Assembly: GCA_947568835.1 (NCBI GenBank)
Contig: OX387608.1
Span: 16,712,535-16,776,534, forward strand
Length of the DNA: 64,000 nt
Reading direction: 5' to 3'
Source of the DNA: Protonemura montana
Lineage: Eukaryota > Arthropoda > Insecta > Plecoptera > Nemouridae
Shown: positions 23,699-35,875 of the stretch, piece after piece
Layout of the letters: the number at the start of each line of letters is the position of its first letter
How positions within the stretch are numbered: the first letter of the stretch is position 1
Position numbers and translations under genes: made by a program
The notes under the pieces: model-generated
The model's input: only the letters and a program-made list of their open reading frames with translations
Told to the model about the DNA's origin: nothing
The model's database searches: none

Positions 23699-23817
23699 GC
23701 ACTTTTTTGGGCACTTAAATACGATATTTTGCGAAAAAAGACATATACACAATTTGGTAGCAGAGATAGTGGTTGGAACTGTTATCATAACCGTACCAGA
23801 TCAAATAACAACTATTT

Positions 23818-23945
23818 TAGGATACTTACCCAAACAATGACAAAATTAGCCATCTCATAGGCTGAGATAACTTGGAGAATCAGTCTGGCATTAATCTAAA
23901 TGATATGGTACCGTAATTAAAAAGAATATTAGTCATATTCGAGGC
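23818..23945. repeat. Dispersed repeat R2, copy 2
   Basis: Diverged match to about 19790-19915 in the same orientation. Family unknown. Confidence 0.5.
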
Positions 23946-24029
23946 GAACGTCCTCGACAAGCGAGCTGATATGAAGGGGGCACTTTGATGGCAACATCCA
24001 AAGATACTAGTATATAACCTTCGGTTGCA

Positions 24030-24640
24030 ACATCTACGTCAAGCAGAGCTACCAATTACAAAAAAAAATTCAAATAATACACTGCGTTCGAAAAATAAAC
24101 GACACGTACACGAGGAAAATAGTTAATAAAAACGACGTATTTTGCCTTGCGAGGGTTGTAATGAGGAGGAGAATTGTAAGAGAAAATGAATGCAAAGGGC
24201 TGCGTAAGCCTTTCTTAAACATTTAACACCAACTAGCACCCCGTGTGGTTAAATTTTTTCGTCTCGATACATGGTGGGCTACTGCTGCTATCTAGCAACA
24301 AATTGTGACTCTTCAAAAATATTTGCTTAAGTGTTATAATTTGCTACTAGATGGCATAAAGAGTTTAGAATCGGAATACGCCGAGATGATGAGCGATCCA
24401 TATTCTTTCAAAGGAGACTTCGAAAAACTTCAATTGGACCGGAAATTTAAGCGACATATTTTGCCCCGCAAAGAATGTCAATAGGGGTAGGATTTTAATA
24501 TAAAACGAATGCATACCCCTATTTTTCTCTCAGGCCAAAATAGGGGAAGGTTTTCAAGTTTTTAAATAAAAAATCGTTGTAACTTCCAGAGTTATGAAGC
24601 AAACCAAAATCTAAGTAGCCCAGGGTGTTCGGGGTAGCAA
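24030..24640. repeat. Dispersed repeat R1, copy 2
   Basis: Diverged match to about 5170-5760. The word GTCAATAGGG(A/G)TAGGA occurs twice near here (24477 and 24770), so the copy may be followed by a second partial one up to about 24850. Confidence 0.6.
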
Positions 24641-25097
24641 ACCACCCCTAAGACAACACTATATATGGGAAAATCTTAATAAATCATGAAAAAACGTAAA
24701 GGGGTTGGTTTTTTTTGCTAACATTTGCAGTTGAAATTCGAGGGACTTATTTTTGGCCCGAACGGGATGTCAATAGGGGTAGGATTTTAATAGGAATCGA
24801 ATGCACACCCCTGTTTTCTCCTCAGTGTGAAATTAGGGGAGGTTTTTAAGTTTTAATGAAACTTCTAAGTTAATGCAAAATCTTGATAGCTTCTATAGCT
24901 TAGGGTAACAAGCATACCAACAATTAGACATAATTTCAAGGAAAATAAAAGCAGACAGAATAAAAACTTGAAAGTCGTGACCTTGTGCTTTATTGAACAA
25001 CAGAAGAAAAATAAAGCTTACAAGATCATCAAGTATCGCTCCATTTCAAGTGAAAATACTCTTCTAGAGCGACGCCCGAGCATGCGCCTTCTTAACC

Positions 25098-25467
25098 TGC
25101 TCCATGATTCATGTCCATCTTGTCAGGTGTCAACATTTCAACCCGTCTCGACTCGACCATCTAAGCTGTGTTGCCAACTCACGTACCTACCCCCACCCCT
25201 TCCCATCAGGAGCGTCTTTGTTCGATTCATGTCCATCTTGTCAGGTGTCAACATTTCAACCCGTCTCGACTCGACCATCTAAGCTGTGTTGCCAACTCAC
25301 GTACCTACCCCCACCCCTTCCCATCAGGAGGGTCTTTGTTCGATTCATGTCCATCTTATCAGGTGTCAACATTGCAACCCGTCTAGACTCGACCATCTAA
25401 GCTGTGTTGCCAACTCACGTACCTACCCCCACCCCTTCCCATCAGGAGGGTCTTTGTTCGATTCATG
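25098..25467. repeat. 118-bp minisatellite next to exon Z20
   Basis: Just over three copies, unit beginning GATTCATGTCCATCTTGTCA. It starts about 80 bp beyond the stop of the zinc-finger exon Z20, in its presumed 3' UTR. Confidence 0.9.
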
Positions 25468-25550
25468 TATTGTATTCATTCTTTGTATTCATGATTCAAA
25501 CTTTGATTTGTATTTCAAGAAGGCAGCGAGTTCTTCTTGGCTCTCGAGTC

Positions 25551-25747
25551 TCAGTGGTTGTGCACATTCTTCACGTGTTTCGTGAGGTTGGTTTTGAGAT
25601 GGGCGTGGTAAGGACAAAAAGGACATCCGAACATCGGCTGTTTGCCGCACTCGTGACGTAGGTGCTGGCCAAGACCTCCTGGATACCGGTAGCTCTTGGT
25701 GCAGTTGGGACAAGGGAACAGCTTGCCGGTGAATAACTTCAAGTAGC
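25551..25747 (-). CDS. lola: lola-like zinc-finger terminal exon Z20
   Basis: Acceptor TTTTTGCAG, phase 1 entry (two bases finish a codon), stop TGA. Finger 1 is C2HC (CPNC, 12 residues, HLRHEC), finger 2 is C2H2 (CPFC, 12 residues, HVKNVH), and only NH follows. It is the last of the finger exons in transcription order. Its polypyrimidine tract abuts the 114-bp minisatellite. Confidence 0.88.
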
Positions 25748-25767
25748 CTGCAAAAACATAAGAGTTC

Positions 25768-27038
25768 ACGTTACGACGGGTATATCATGGCCTAGCATAG
25801 GAGGTTCAATGGTAGATTCAACGTTTGGTAGCCATGGAGATGCTGAGATCGCCTGACAGAGCTTCTCAATTCTGCTATCTTATGTTACCACGGGTATATC
25901 ATGGCCTAGCATAGGAGGTTCAATGGTAGATTCAACGTTTGGTAGCCATGGAAATGCTGAGATCGCCTGACAGAGCTTCTCAATTCTGCTATCTTATGTT
26001 ACCACGGGTATATCATGGCCTACCATAGGAGGTTTAATGGCAGATTCAACGTTTGGTAGCCATGGAGATGCTGAGATCGCCTGACAAGAGCTTCTTAATT
26101 TTGCTATCTTATGTTACCACGGGTATATCATGGCCTAGCATAGGAGGTTCAATGGTAGATTCAACGTTTGGTAGCCATGGAGATGCTGAGATCGCCTGAC
26201 AAGAGCTTCTTAATTTTGCTATCTTATGTTACCACGGGTATATCATGGCCTAGCATAGGAGGTTCAATGGTAGATTCAATGTTTGGTAGCCATGGAGGTG
26301 CTGAGATCACCTGACAGAGCTTCTCAATTCTGCTATCTTATGTTACCGCGGGTATATCATGGCCTAGCATAGGAGGTTCAATGGTAGATTCAACGTTTGG
26401 TAGCCATGGAGATGCTGAGATCGCCTGACAGAGCTTCTCAATTCTGCTATCTTATGTTACCACGGGTATATCATGGCCTAGCATAGGAGGTTCAATGGTA
26501 GATTCAACGTTTGGTAGCCATGGAGATGCTGAGATCGCCTGATAGAGCTTCTCAATTATGCTATCTTATGTTACCACGGGTATATCATGGCCTAGCATAG
26601 GAGGTTTAATGGTAGATTCAACGTTTGGTAGTCATGGAGATGCTGAGATCGCCTGACAGAGCTTCTCCATTCTGCTATCTTATGTGACCACGGGTATATC
26701 ATGGCCTAGCATAGGAGGTTCAATGGTAGATTCAACGTTTGGTAGCCATGGAGATGCTGAGATCGCCTGACAGAGCTTCTTAATTTTGCTATCTTATGTT
26801 ACCACGGGTATATCATGGCCTAGCATAGGAGGTTCAATGGTAGATTCAACGTTTGGTAGCCATGGAGATGCTGAGATCGCCTGACAGAGCTTCTCAATTC
26901 TGCTATCTTATGTTACCACGGGTATATCATAGCCTAGCATAGGAGGTTCAATGGTAGATTCAACGTTTGGTAGCCATGGAGATGCTGAGATCGCCTGACA
27001 GAGCTTCTCAATTCTGCTATCTTATGTTACCACGGGTA
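25768..27038. repeat. 114-bp minisatellite A, array 1
   Basis: About eleven copies, unit containing GGTATATCATGGCCTAGCAT and GATGCTGAGATCGCCTGACA. It lies directly upstream (minus strand) of Z20. A second array of the same unit lies upstream of Z10 at 48.5 kb. Confidence 0.95.
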
Positions 27039-27475
27039 AGATTATATCATGTCAAAGCTCTCTGCATGAATTTTCCCCATTTTTAAATTTATTTTGTGAT
27101 GTTTTGGGACTTTATTTTGGGAAACTACGGAACACGCTCCAAGGGACATTGGCTAGACAATTGACTAAAGACGATTTATTTACATCCTTATTCCGAAACA
27201 GTTGCACGACGACAAGAAAACTACAAATTGACTGCACATTTTCTCAAGAAGAATATAAACCAACCTGCCGTGCATTTCTCCAATGCAATGAATGATCACC
27301 AAGCCAAGCAATCCATAATTTGGTATTACATTTAATTGCTTGATCTCACAAAAGTGTGATGTTGTATGGTCCATGGTGATAGTGTAACTTAGGTAATAGA
27401 CAAGGACCAAGAACAAGTCATAAGAACCGGTCATACTCTCAACACACAAGTCTGTTTGTTTGCTTGCCAGTTTAT

Positions 27476-28060
27476 TTTGCTCGTCATCACAATTGTACAT
27501 CGAGTTTACAGGATTTGAGCTCGTCAATAATTAAACATATAATAATATAAGGTACGAATATAAAAATAAATTAAGTCAATAAATAAAAAGAAAAAAAAAC
27601 GACATACATAAAAAACTCTATACATAATAATGCTGGTTTAACACTAGAGTTTCCGTTCGCTCATTGGTATCTGATAAAATTCATCTATGCTATACGAAGC
27701 TTTTTTTTATTAAAACACTTTTCAATTTAGCTCTAAAATTGGAGACATATTTTACTTTTGATGTTAAGCGAGTTGGAAGATCGAATACCATTATAAAATA
27801 AATTAGATTTGAAAGCTTGCAGCCTGTGCTTTGGTATTGGCGTATGGTTATTTCTGGTTTCCACGTCATGTAAGTCAGAGTGAGTTAAGATCAGGTGCTT
27901 ATGATTTAAAATAAATACAATTGATTCAAGTATAAAAACACTTCGGATGGTTAAAATCTTTTCCCTGACAAATACATTTCGACAAGACTTGATTTTTTTC
28001 ATTTGATTTATTGTGCGTAACGCTCGTTTTTGAAATAAAAATACTCTTTGAAGCTGCGAT
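27476..28060 (-). pseudogene. LINE 3' end fragment
   Basis: The minus strand carries an ORF2 C-terminus (27733-28002): a HTPIPKHRLQAFKSNLFYNG motif and GIRSSNSLN where LFNxLP normally occurs, as in CR1/Jockey-type LINEs. The 3' UTR to 27476 recurs at 32580-32940. Truncated at the 5' end. Confidence 0.65.
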
Positions 28061-28123
28061 TATAGAGTTTCCCCAAGCAGTGATAGATACCGTGGTCTGG
28101 GTGACAGTACACTAATAAACAAT

Positions 28124-28332
28124 TTAAATGTTCAAATTCAAGTTCAATTCATGATTCATTTTCTTGGCGTGTCTGCGCAGGTTGCTCTTGTGATGCGTCC
28201 GATACGGGCAGGCTGCGCACGTGAACTGCGGCGCACGACCACACTCGAACTTCACGTGATGCGCAAGAGTTGACGCATGCGCGTACCGTTTGTTGCATGC
28301 CGCGCACAGGTGGGACCGCGCAGACGCGTCAT
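28124..28332 (-). CDS. lola: lola-like zinc-finger terminal exon Z19
   Basis: Acceptor GGATTGCAG, phase 1 entry, stop TAA. Fingers: CAACNKRY ... HVKFEC and CAACPYRT ... HAKKMNH; the second has five rather than four residues between its histidines. The tail ELNLNLNI is written in a short TTGAAY repeat. The frame is continuous for 68 codons after the split one. Confidence 0.85.
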
Positions 28333-28435
28333 CTGCAATCCATGGTGGGCGCTGAGTGATTGGGTTTTAACGACGCACTGTTTTGATAGCGGGTCGTGGT
28401 CAAAAGGGGTTAGTGAATTAGTGGGCGATAGTTTT

Positions 28436-28905
28436 GAAGCTTTATTAGCTTAGAAGGGAGAAGAGGAAACCCGGTGCCGGCTCCTGTCGAAGAGCACCAA
28501 GGGGACCACCGGCTTAACGTCCCTTCCGAAGGACGGTACAACGTGAACAACAGGATTCCTCCACAAATCCATGCTGTCGAGAGGTTGATAAGCAAGGCGA
28601 GTGAAGTTGCTGTACTAACTTTCATCCCTCCGACCTCTCTCCAGAACAGAACTGGTCATGTGTATAATGGTCGCCCATCCAATACCTGACCCAGCGCAGT
28701 GTTGCTTAACTTTCATCACTCCAACCTCTCTCCCGAACAGAACTGGTCATGTGTATGATGGTCACCCATCTAATACCTGACCCAGCACAGTGTTGCTTAA
28801 ATTTCATCCCTCCAACCTCTCTCCCGAACAGAACTGGTCATGTGTATGATGGTCACCCATTCAATACCTGACCCAGCGCAGTGTTGCTTAACTTTGACGA
28901 TGGGT
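28436..28905 (-). mobile_element. 5S-rRNA-headed SINE, three heads
   Basis: On the minus strand, three tandem 92-94 bp heads, each with AAGTTAAGCA(A/C) and TTGGATGGGTGACCATC. These match the box A/intermediate element and box C of the 5S rRNA internal promoter. They are followed by a body (about 28440-28620) shared with five other copies. This is a SINE3-type layout (5S-derived, type 1 pol III promoter). The tandem heads are unusual. Confidence 0.75.
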
Positions 28906-29639
28906 CAAAGTCAGGTGTTTGATGATATTTGATATTTTTAATTTCATCTTACAATTGTACATGGTATGGTACGTGGTAAGGAACTATTAATAATAGTAAC
29001 TATAATAATAGAAGTAATATAATATTGTACTTACTTATTTACTTTTATTTCTAGTTTTATTACCTTGGTTGGGAATTAACTAAGGTTAGAAATTAAATCT
29101 CTAAATTTGGCAATAGTCAAAATAGGATTGAGTCAGGGATCCACGTTTGACCTTTTGACTCATTCAATGACTTGACTGTACATTAACCAAGCGTTAATTC
29201 TTTAATTCCCTATTGTACAACTCAACTCAACTCAATCTCAATCTAGGTTATGTTTGAAGGTATTTGAACTACCCATTGACCAATTGCCAGCTGACTCCAA
29301 AACATCAAATTGAAATTGTTTATTATTTTATTTTACTTGTTTTTGAGAGAGCAACAGAAATACAATCACATGCTTGTTAACACGCACACATTATACAGTA
29401 GACAGTTTGCTCGGGAGAACGTTTTAATGAGATCAACAAATTAAGAAAAATCACATGGAATTTAGTGTAAAACTCGAACACTCAACACGTTATAAGCTTC
29501 CTGTAAACCAAGAACATGTCATTAATCAGGTTTAACTTGACTACACGCTAGCAAACTTGTCAAAGAGGAATCACAAAGCAAAGGTTGGTAACAAACGAGA
29601 TAGAAAGAAGGACAATGGAACGAAAGAAAATCTTTTTGA
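28906..29639. other. Intron DNA, no gene seen
   Basis: Non-coding sequence between Z19 and the next Penelope fragment; nothing supported. Confidence 0.4.
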
Positions 29640-29750
29640 ACTGCAGTTATGAATGCTAAATTAAGTTGTTCTTCATTTACCCAGTTAAAATAGTTTTTGT
29701 TAAAACTAGCGCCAAGCTTACATCAAGTAGACATGAGTCTAAAAACAATC
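29640..29750 (+). mobile_element. Penelope-like terminal fragment
   Basis: Short piece of the terminal repeat (TTGTTCTTCATTTACCC, AGTTTTTGTTAAAACTAG, GACATGAGTCTAAAAAC) in the same orientation as the other plus-strand copies. Non-coding. Confidence 0.6.
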
Positions 29751-29845
29751 ATAAATCTAATGTTTGTCTTTTAAACCTTAAAAAACACTCATAAATAGTT
29801 GTAAATTTATACAAATTCAAATTTTGTGACGGGTTCCATCACGTC

Positions 29846-30093
29846 CTAGAGGTTAGCTCGAGTCCCAAACTTGAGCGACTCTGGTAGGCTGTGCTTGCGT
29901 ATGACGTGGTTGATCAGGTTACATTTCTGAAACCCCCGGTAGGGGCACTGCTGGCACACAAACTGCGGCTGCATTCCACACTCGTATCGCGCATGCTTCA
30001 ACAGGCTGCGTCTAAACTTGTAGCTGCGCGCGCAGCCCGTGCAGACGTGCGCCTGCGCCTGGCAGCCGCTGCGAGGACCTCGGCGCTGGGGGC
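29846..30093 (-). CDS. lola: lola-like zinc-finger terminal exon Z18
   Basis: Acceptor AGTTTCAG, phase 1 entry, stop TAG. It opens with a basic linker (PQRRGPRSG), then CTGCARSY ... HARYEC and CQQCPYRG ... HVIRKH, and a 14-residue tail. The upstream minus-strand frame to 30331 is intron and SINE, not coding. Confidence 0.88.
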
Positions 30094-30164
30094 CTGAAAC
30101 TGAAAACAATTCGCTGGGTTTGACGTCTGGTCTGGAGCTCGGGAAAAACTCGATGTCGTACTGG

Positions 30165-30312
30165 TGAAGCCTAGAAGGGAGAAGGGTAAATCCGGTGCCA
30201 GCATGTAGCCTACTCATGTCGAAGACCAAGGGGATCACCGGCTTAACATACCTTAAGAAGGACGGTACAACGCGAACAACAGGATTCCTCCACAAATACA
30301 AGCTGTCTCTAC
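30165..30312 (-). mobile_element. 5S-type SINE body, head replaced by minisatellite B
   Basis: Body segment (GGGGATCACCGGCTTAACAT and AACAACAGGATTCCTCCACA) shared with the other copies. In place of the 5S heads it runs straight into the 47-bp array. Confidence 0.65.
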
Positions 30313-30957
30313 CTAGAACCTGCACACTCAACGGTTTAACATCAACGTTCTGTCTCTACCTAGAACCTGCACACTCAACGGTTTAACATTAACGTTCTGT
30401 CTCTACCTAGAACCTGCACACTCAACGGTTTAACATCAACGTTCTGTCTCTACCTAGAACCTGCACACTCAACGGTTTAACATCAACGTTCTGTCTCTAC
30501 CTAGAACCTGCACACTCAACGGTTTAACATTAACGTTCTGTCTCTACCTAGAACCTGCACACTCAACGGTTTAACATTATCGTTCTGTCTCTACCTAGAA
30601 CCTGCACACTCAACGGTTTAACATTAACGTTCTGTCTCTACCTAGAACCTGCACACTCAACGGTTTAACATTAACATTCTGTCTCAACCTAGAACCTGCA
30701 CACTCAACGGTTTAACATTAACGTTCTGTCTCTACCTAGAACCTGCACACTCAACGGTTTAACATTAACATTCTGTCTCTACCTAGAACCTGCACACTCA
30801 ACGGTTTAACATCAACGTTCTGTCTCTACCTAGAACCTGCACACTCAACGGTTTAACATTAACGTTCTGTCTCTACCTAGAACCTGCACACTCAACGGTT
30901 TAACATTAACGTTCTGTCTCTACCTAGAACCTGCACACTCAACGGTTTAACATTAAC
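30304..30957. repeat. 47-bp minisatellite B, array 1
   Basis: About fourteen copies, unit TCTGTCTCTACCTAGAACCT plus CACTCAACGGTTTAACAT. Sits upstream of Z18. A second array flanks Z16 at 33.3-34.0 kb. Confidence 0.95.
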
Positions 30958-31086
30958 TTTGTTACTATGTTACTAGGAAGTAAACTACGAGGGAATATTT
31001 AAATGTAACTTAAAATACACACATAAAATAACTTAATGTATTTAATTAATTTATACAAAATTAAGCAACGTATCAGTAGCCGGCGT

Positions 31087-31265
31087 TTAGCGGTGTATTT
31101 TCATGACATGCCGCTTGAGAGCGCTCTTGTGCTTGGCTCGGTATGGGCAGACTGCGCACGGGAACTGCGCAGCGACGCCGCACTCGCGCAGCAAGTGTTG
31201 ATTCAAGCCGCACTTCCACCTGTAGCTGCGACCGCAGCGTGCGCAGCGGTATTGTGCTGGTCGCA
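31087..31265 (-). CDS. lola: lola-like zinc-finger terminal exon Z17
   Basis: Acceptor CTATGCTTGCAG, phase 1 entry, stop TAA. Compact: RPAQYR, then CARCGRSY ... HLLREC, CAVCPYRA ... HVMKIH, and a single Arg. It is the shortest finger exon in the set (59 codons plus the split one). Confidence 0.88.
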
Positions 31266-31957
31266 CTGCAAGCATAGAGAAGGCCGTGTTTTAGCAGGGT
31301 TTAGTGGTGGAAATCTGGCAACGTGGCATTTTTCATAGAGAGGTTAGGTTGATTTTGTTTGAAAGAGTCGGATTGGCTCTTCAAACGAGACAAATTTTGC
31401 ACGAAACTTCCGGATTAAAATTCAATTAAATTTAATACTGAAATTTGAAACGTTAACTCGAGTTCAAGAAAAAATATTTTTGAAGAAAATTTTATAAATT
31501 TTTACTATTTACAAAAAAAAAATTGTAATTAACAAATAAAAACAACTTTAATCAAACAAAATGCAAGTCAATCAATAATAGGGCAGTGACAGCTTGAATC
31601 TCAATTGTTCCAAGGTCCAGTTTTGCATCGATTCGTTAATAACTTAACAGTGCGTTAGAGTTTGTTATACGCTAGGCAACAGCCAATCAGAACACGTGTT
31701 TTGTTGTTTGTTAACGGTCTGTTAACTAGTTAAAGGTCTGTTAACAAGTTAACGTGCCACTGAAAAACCTGCCCTAACTTTTATTATTCCGTTGATATAT
31801 GTTTCATGAAAATTCCTTTCAAGGACATATTTTAGATGGAAAGTTTCAGTACATTTGTATTTAAAAAATTAAATTATTTACAAATAATAATGGGTTAATA
31901 ATTCCTTATACAAATAGTACTTGCACATAAAACATTCAAATATTACATTTTCATTTA
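31266..31957. other. Intron DNA, no gene seen
   Basis: AT-rich. TTAACAGT/GTTAAC words recur at 31640-31760 but do not form a clear repeat. Confidence 0.4.
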
Positions 31958-31958
31958 A

Positions 31959-32357
31959 TAGGGAAATCTCCTTAAGATTATTATTTAATTATTATCATTG
32001 TCTTCAAATACGCGTTTAAAATAAAATCTGACATATTTTTTCTTTTTATAATCCGATCATAACTTTTCTATTTCTATTTGTTTTAAGAATGGCTAAAATA
32101 TGAATTCTCGTGGCGGGATTAAAACGGGCTGTGATTAACTACACGTAGTTCTGACGTCATTTTGTTGTATCCTTTGCGTTCGCTTCTGTTTCTTGACGTC
32201 ATACTGACGTCAGATTTCACTTCATGTCATAAAAAATGGCGACCCTCGTTTTCGTACGAGATTCAAACGCAAACATTTTAAACAGAGATATTTTATTCAA
32301 AACTGGATTTAGAAGAAAATAAAAAAATACATGTTTAAAATTTAAAGAGATTTCCCA
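31959..32357. mobile_element. TTAA-flanked MITE, copy 1
   Basis: Ends in inverted repeats TAGGGAAATCTC and GAGATTTCCC. The left side is preceded by TTAA; the right target site has decayed. A second copy in opposite orientation lies at 63500-63934. No coding capacity. TTAA targets are the hallmark of piggyBac-type transposases, so it is probably a piggyBac-mobilised MITE. Confidence 0.75.
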
Positions 32358-32579
32358 ATTGTTCAGATTTATTAATTATTTTATTTATCGAATTATCAAA
32401 TTGTCTAATTATTGCTGTAACCATGGATATGTTTCTATCATCACGGTATTATCAACCAAACAATAAACAATTATAAGAAGGTATAATTACAATAGCTCAG
32501 CATTGCCAACTGTCGACGAAACTCGAGACATGAGCTGCGTTGACATGACAACTTGACAAAACTTGGCAAGCAATTGACG

Positions 32580-32940
32580 ACCAGTGCTTGCCAGTTTATT
32601 TTGCTCGTCATCACAATTGTACATAGAGTTGACAGGATTTGAGCTCGTCAATAATTAAACATATAATAAAATAAGATAAGAATTTAAAAATAAATTAAGT
32701 CAGTAAAAAAAAAATAAAAAAAAAACGACATACATAAAAAACTATCTACATAATAATGCTGGCTTAACACTAGAGTTTCCGTTCGCTCATTGGTATCTGA
32801 TAAAATTCATCTATGCTATACGAAGCTTTTTTTTATTAAAATACTTTTCAATTTAGCTCTAAAATTGGAGACGTATTTTACTTTTGATGTGAAGCATGTT
32901 GGAAGATCGAATACCATTATAAAATAAATTAGATTTTGCA
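32580..32940 (-). pseudogene. LINE 3' end fragment, second copy
   Basis: Close match to 27476-27805 in the same orientation, cut short at the left end of its homology near 32938. It contains only 3' UTR and the last codons. Confidence 0.6.
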
Positions 32941-33008
32941 GAATTTGACCCGTCGCACTTTAAATAGGATCGGGATGCTTCCACAGATATTTTATATGTA
33001 GATATATA

Positions 33009-33153
33009 TTTTAATTTCGATATTTCTCGTAGGTTAACTCGCTTTTGAGACTTTTCATGCTCAAAAAATCTCCATCAATGTTTACCTCAACAATTGATAC
33101 ACACGTAACGATATTAAAAAGCGAGTTAACCTACGAGAAATATCGAAATTAAA
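33009..33153. mobile_element. Foldback element with 38-bp perfect arms
   Basis: Arms at 33009-33046 and 33116-33153 are exact reverse complements (core CTCGTAGGTTAACTCGC), separated by 69 bp. It has the look of a tiny MITE or foldback insertion, with no coding content. Confidence 0.75.
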
Positions 33154-33269
33154 TTTCATACGACAGTGGCTCCACTTAACGTGACGTTCCGGTACTCTGC
33201 ATTTTTGTCGGTTAGGTAGTCATTTGGCGGCCATCTTTCACGCAGAGACTGTAACATTGACGTTGAAAC

Positions 33270-34047
33270 TCTACCTAGAACCTACACACTCAACGGTTTA
33301 ACATTAACGTTCTGTCTCTACCTAGAAACTGCACACTCAACGGTTTAACATTTACGTTCTGTCTCTACCTAGAACCTGCACACTCAACGGTTTAACATTA
33401 ACGTTCTGTCTCTACCTAGAACCTCCACACTCAACGGTTTAACATTTACGTTCTGTCTCTACCTAGAACCTGCACACTCAACGGTTTAACATTTACGTTC
33501 TGTCTCTACCTAGAACCTACACACTCAACGGTTTAACATTAACGTTCTGTCTCTACCTAGAACCTGCACACTCAACGGTTTAACATTAACGTTCTGTCTC
33601 TACCTAGAACCTACACCTCAACGGTTTAACATTAACGTTCTGTCTCTACCTAGAACCTGCACACTCAACGGTTTAACATTAACGTTCTGTCTCTACCTAG
33701 AACCTGCACACTCAACGGTTTAACATTAACGTTCTGTCTCTACCTAGAACCTGCACACTCAACGGTTTAACATTAACGTTCTGTCTCAACCTTGGACCTG
33801 CACACTCAACGGTTTAACATTAACGTTCTGTCTCTACCTAGAACCTGCACACTCAACGGTTTAACATTAACGGTCTGTCTCTACCTAGAACCTGCACACT
33901 CAACGGTTTAACATTAACGTTCTGTCTCTACCTAGAACCTGCACACTCAACGGTTTAACATTAACGTTCTGCCTCTACCTAGAACCTGCACGCTCAACGG
34001 TTTAACATTAACGGTCTGTCTCTACCTAGAACCTGCACACTCAACGG
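33270..34047. repeat. 47-bp minisatellite B, array 2
   Basis: About sixteen copies of the same unit as at 30.3 kb. It ends about 45 bp beyond the stop of Z16, in the presumed 3' UTR. Confidence 0.95.
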
Positions 34048-34092
34048 TGATACCGTAGATTGCCTTCGATTGGAAATAGGCGTGAAAGAACG

Positions 34093-34370
34093 TCACTCCT
34101 TGCCAGACGTGACGTCACCACCGATCCACGACGTGACGTGTATAGGTTGGCAACCCGAACGATGTACATTGTGCATGTGCACGTTGATTGCGCTCTTTTG
34201 TTTGGCTCGGTAATCACAGAAGGCGCAGCCAAAGTGCGGTTGTTTTCCGCACTCGTAGCGCTCGTGCTTCACCAAGCTGCGCCGGTACTTGTAGCTGCGC
34301 TCGCAGCTTGCGCAGGCGTACTGGTGCACCTGCGCAGAGCGCTTGCCGCGTGGACGTCTGCGCGGCGGGA
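34093..34370 (-). CDS. lola: lola-like zinc-finger terminal exon Z16
   Basis: Acceptor TTAAGTTCCAG, phase 1 entry, stop TAA. A strongly basic linker (PPRRRPRGKRS) precedes CASCERSY ... HERYEC and CAFCDYRA ... HMHNVH, followed by a 22-residue tail. The basic linker could add DNA contacts or a nuclear signal. Confidence 0.88.
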
Positions 34371-35004
34371 CTGGAACTTAAAGAGATTGACCATGGTCTT
34401 CTTTGTGTTTGTATTTATTTTCCGTTGTTTTTTTAAAAAGGCCAGAATTTTTTTCACAATTTTTGGTAAAAACAGGCGTCAGGTTTAAACATGAAAACAT
34501 TAAAAAATATAAAAACAGAAAAACATATAACCTAAAACATGATCAGACACATGCATGGTCATAAATGCATAATTATATGGTATATTTATATAAACGTAGT
34601 CATCAATATACAATAATTAGTAATAATAATATACAATATTTCTGTCGCGTTTCTTTCCAGAATGTTGTTGAATGATAATTGAAGTAAAGAGAATTGTGTT
34701 CCCCTTCCGACAACCGGAACGGGAAGTGGATGGAAGGAAAAATCGAGCGTAAAAGAAAAAAAAACGGAGAGAAAGAACCGACAAAGAGGAGGGAAAACAC
34801 TTCACAAGGGAAACATTTGAACAAGCAAACAGATTTTGAATGCGTACTGATATGCACATTTTCTTTATTTTAAATTAAAAAAAAAGGGTAAAACGAGTAC
34901 TTTGATGGTCAAACGTGATTGCACAGATGTCATACAGAAGTTAAAGTTCGGAATTAAGAGACGAAAATATCAAATAGCAAGTATTTCAATGTTAAAATTG
35001 TAGA
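34371..35004. other. Intron DNA, no gene seen
   Basis: AT-rich, with a purine-rich stretch at 34735-34800. No supported feature. Confidence 0.4.
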
Positions 35005-35874
35005 GCTGTCATTTGGCGGTGCTACCATGGTGCTGCATAATACGACCGGTGGTATTATATAACCCCGACCCAGAGCAACACTTTTTAACAATGCCACTCT
35101 AGGCCGGGGTCACTGCTTGGTGCTATGGTGGTGCTAGTTAGCACGGTGCTACTGACAGTAATACCAGGGTCACTGCTTGGTGCTATGGTGATGCTAGTTA
35201 GCACGGTGCTACTGACAGTAATACCAGGGTCACTGCTTGGTGCTATGGTGGTGCTAGTAAGCACGGTGCTACTGACAGTAATACCAGGGTTACGAATCAC
35301 CGCTCTAGGTCGGGGTCACTGCTTGGTGCTATGGTGGTGCTAGTTAGCACGGTGCTACTGACAGTAATACCAGGGTCACTGCTTGGTGCTATGGTGGTGC
35401 TAGTTAGCACGGTGCTACTGACAGTAATACCAGGGTCACTGCTTGGTGCTATGGTGGTGCTAGTTAGCACGGTGCTACTGACAGTAATACCAGGGTCACT
35501 GCTTGGTGCTATGGTGATGCTAGTTAGCACGGTGCTACTGACAGTAATACCAGGGTCACTGCTTGGTGCTATGGTGGTGCTAGTTAGCACGGTGCTACTG
35601 ACAGTAATACCAGGGTCACTGCTTGGTGCTATGGTGATGCTAGTTAGCACGGTGCTACTGACAGTAATACCAGGGTCACTGCTTGGTGCTATGGTGGTGC
35701 TAGTAAGCACGGTGCTACTGACAGTAATACCAGGGTTACGAATCACCGCTCTAGGTCGGTGTTACTGCTTGGTGCTATGGTGGTGCTAGTTAGCACGGTG
35801 CTACTGACAGTAATACCAGGGTTACTGCTTGGTGCTATGATGGTGCTAGTTAGCACAGTGCTACTGACAGTTTG
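35005..35874. repeat. 60-bp minisatellite C, array 1, with shared flank
   Basis: About twelve copies of a 60-bp unit (GGTCACTGCTTGGTGCTATG ... CAGTAATACCAG), each with the small hairpin GTGCTAGTTAGCAC. Interruptions GTTACGAATCACCGCTCTAG occur at about 35289 and 35735. The left flank (CCGGTGGTATTATATAACCCC) is also shared with the second array at 51.95 kb. The array reaches the stop codon of Z15. Confidence 0.95.
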
Positions 35875-35875
35875 G

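Noticed and set aside
29846-30331. Longer version of Z18 starting at 30331
   Set aside because: The extra part is SINE body and intron; the acceptor at 30094 gives the same phase as the other nineteen exons.
35085-35789. Long repetitive frames on both strands (35.1-35.8 and 51.9-52.5 kb)
   Set aside because: The 60-bp unit is a multiple of 3 and has no stop in these frames; both strands are open, which marks an artefact.
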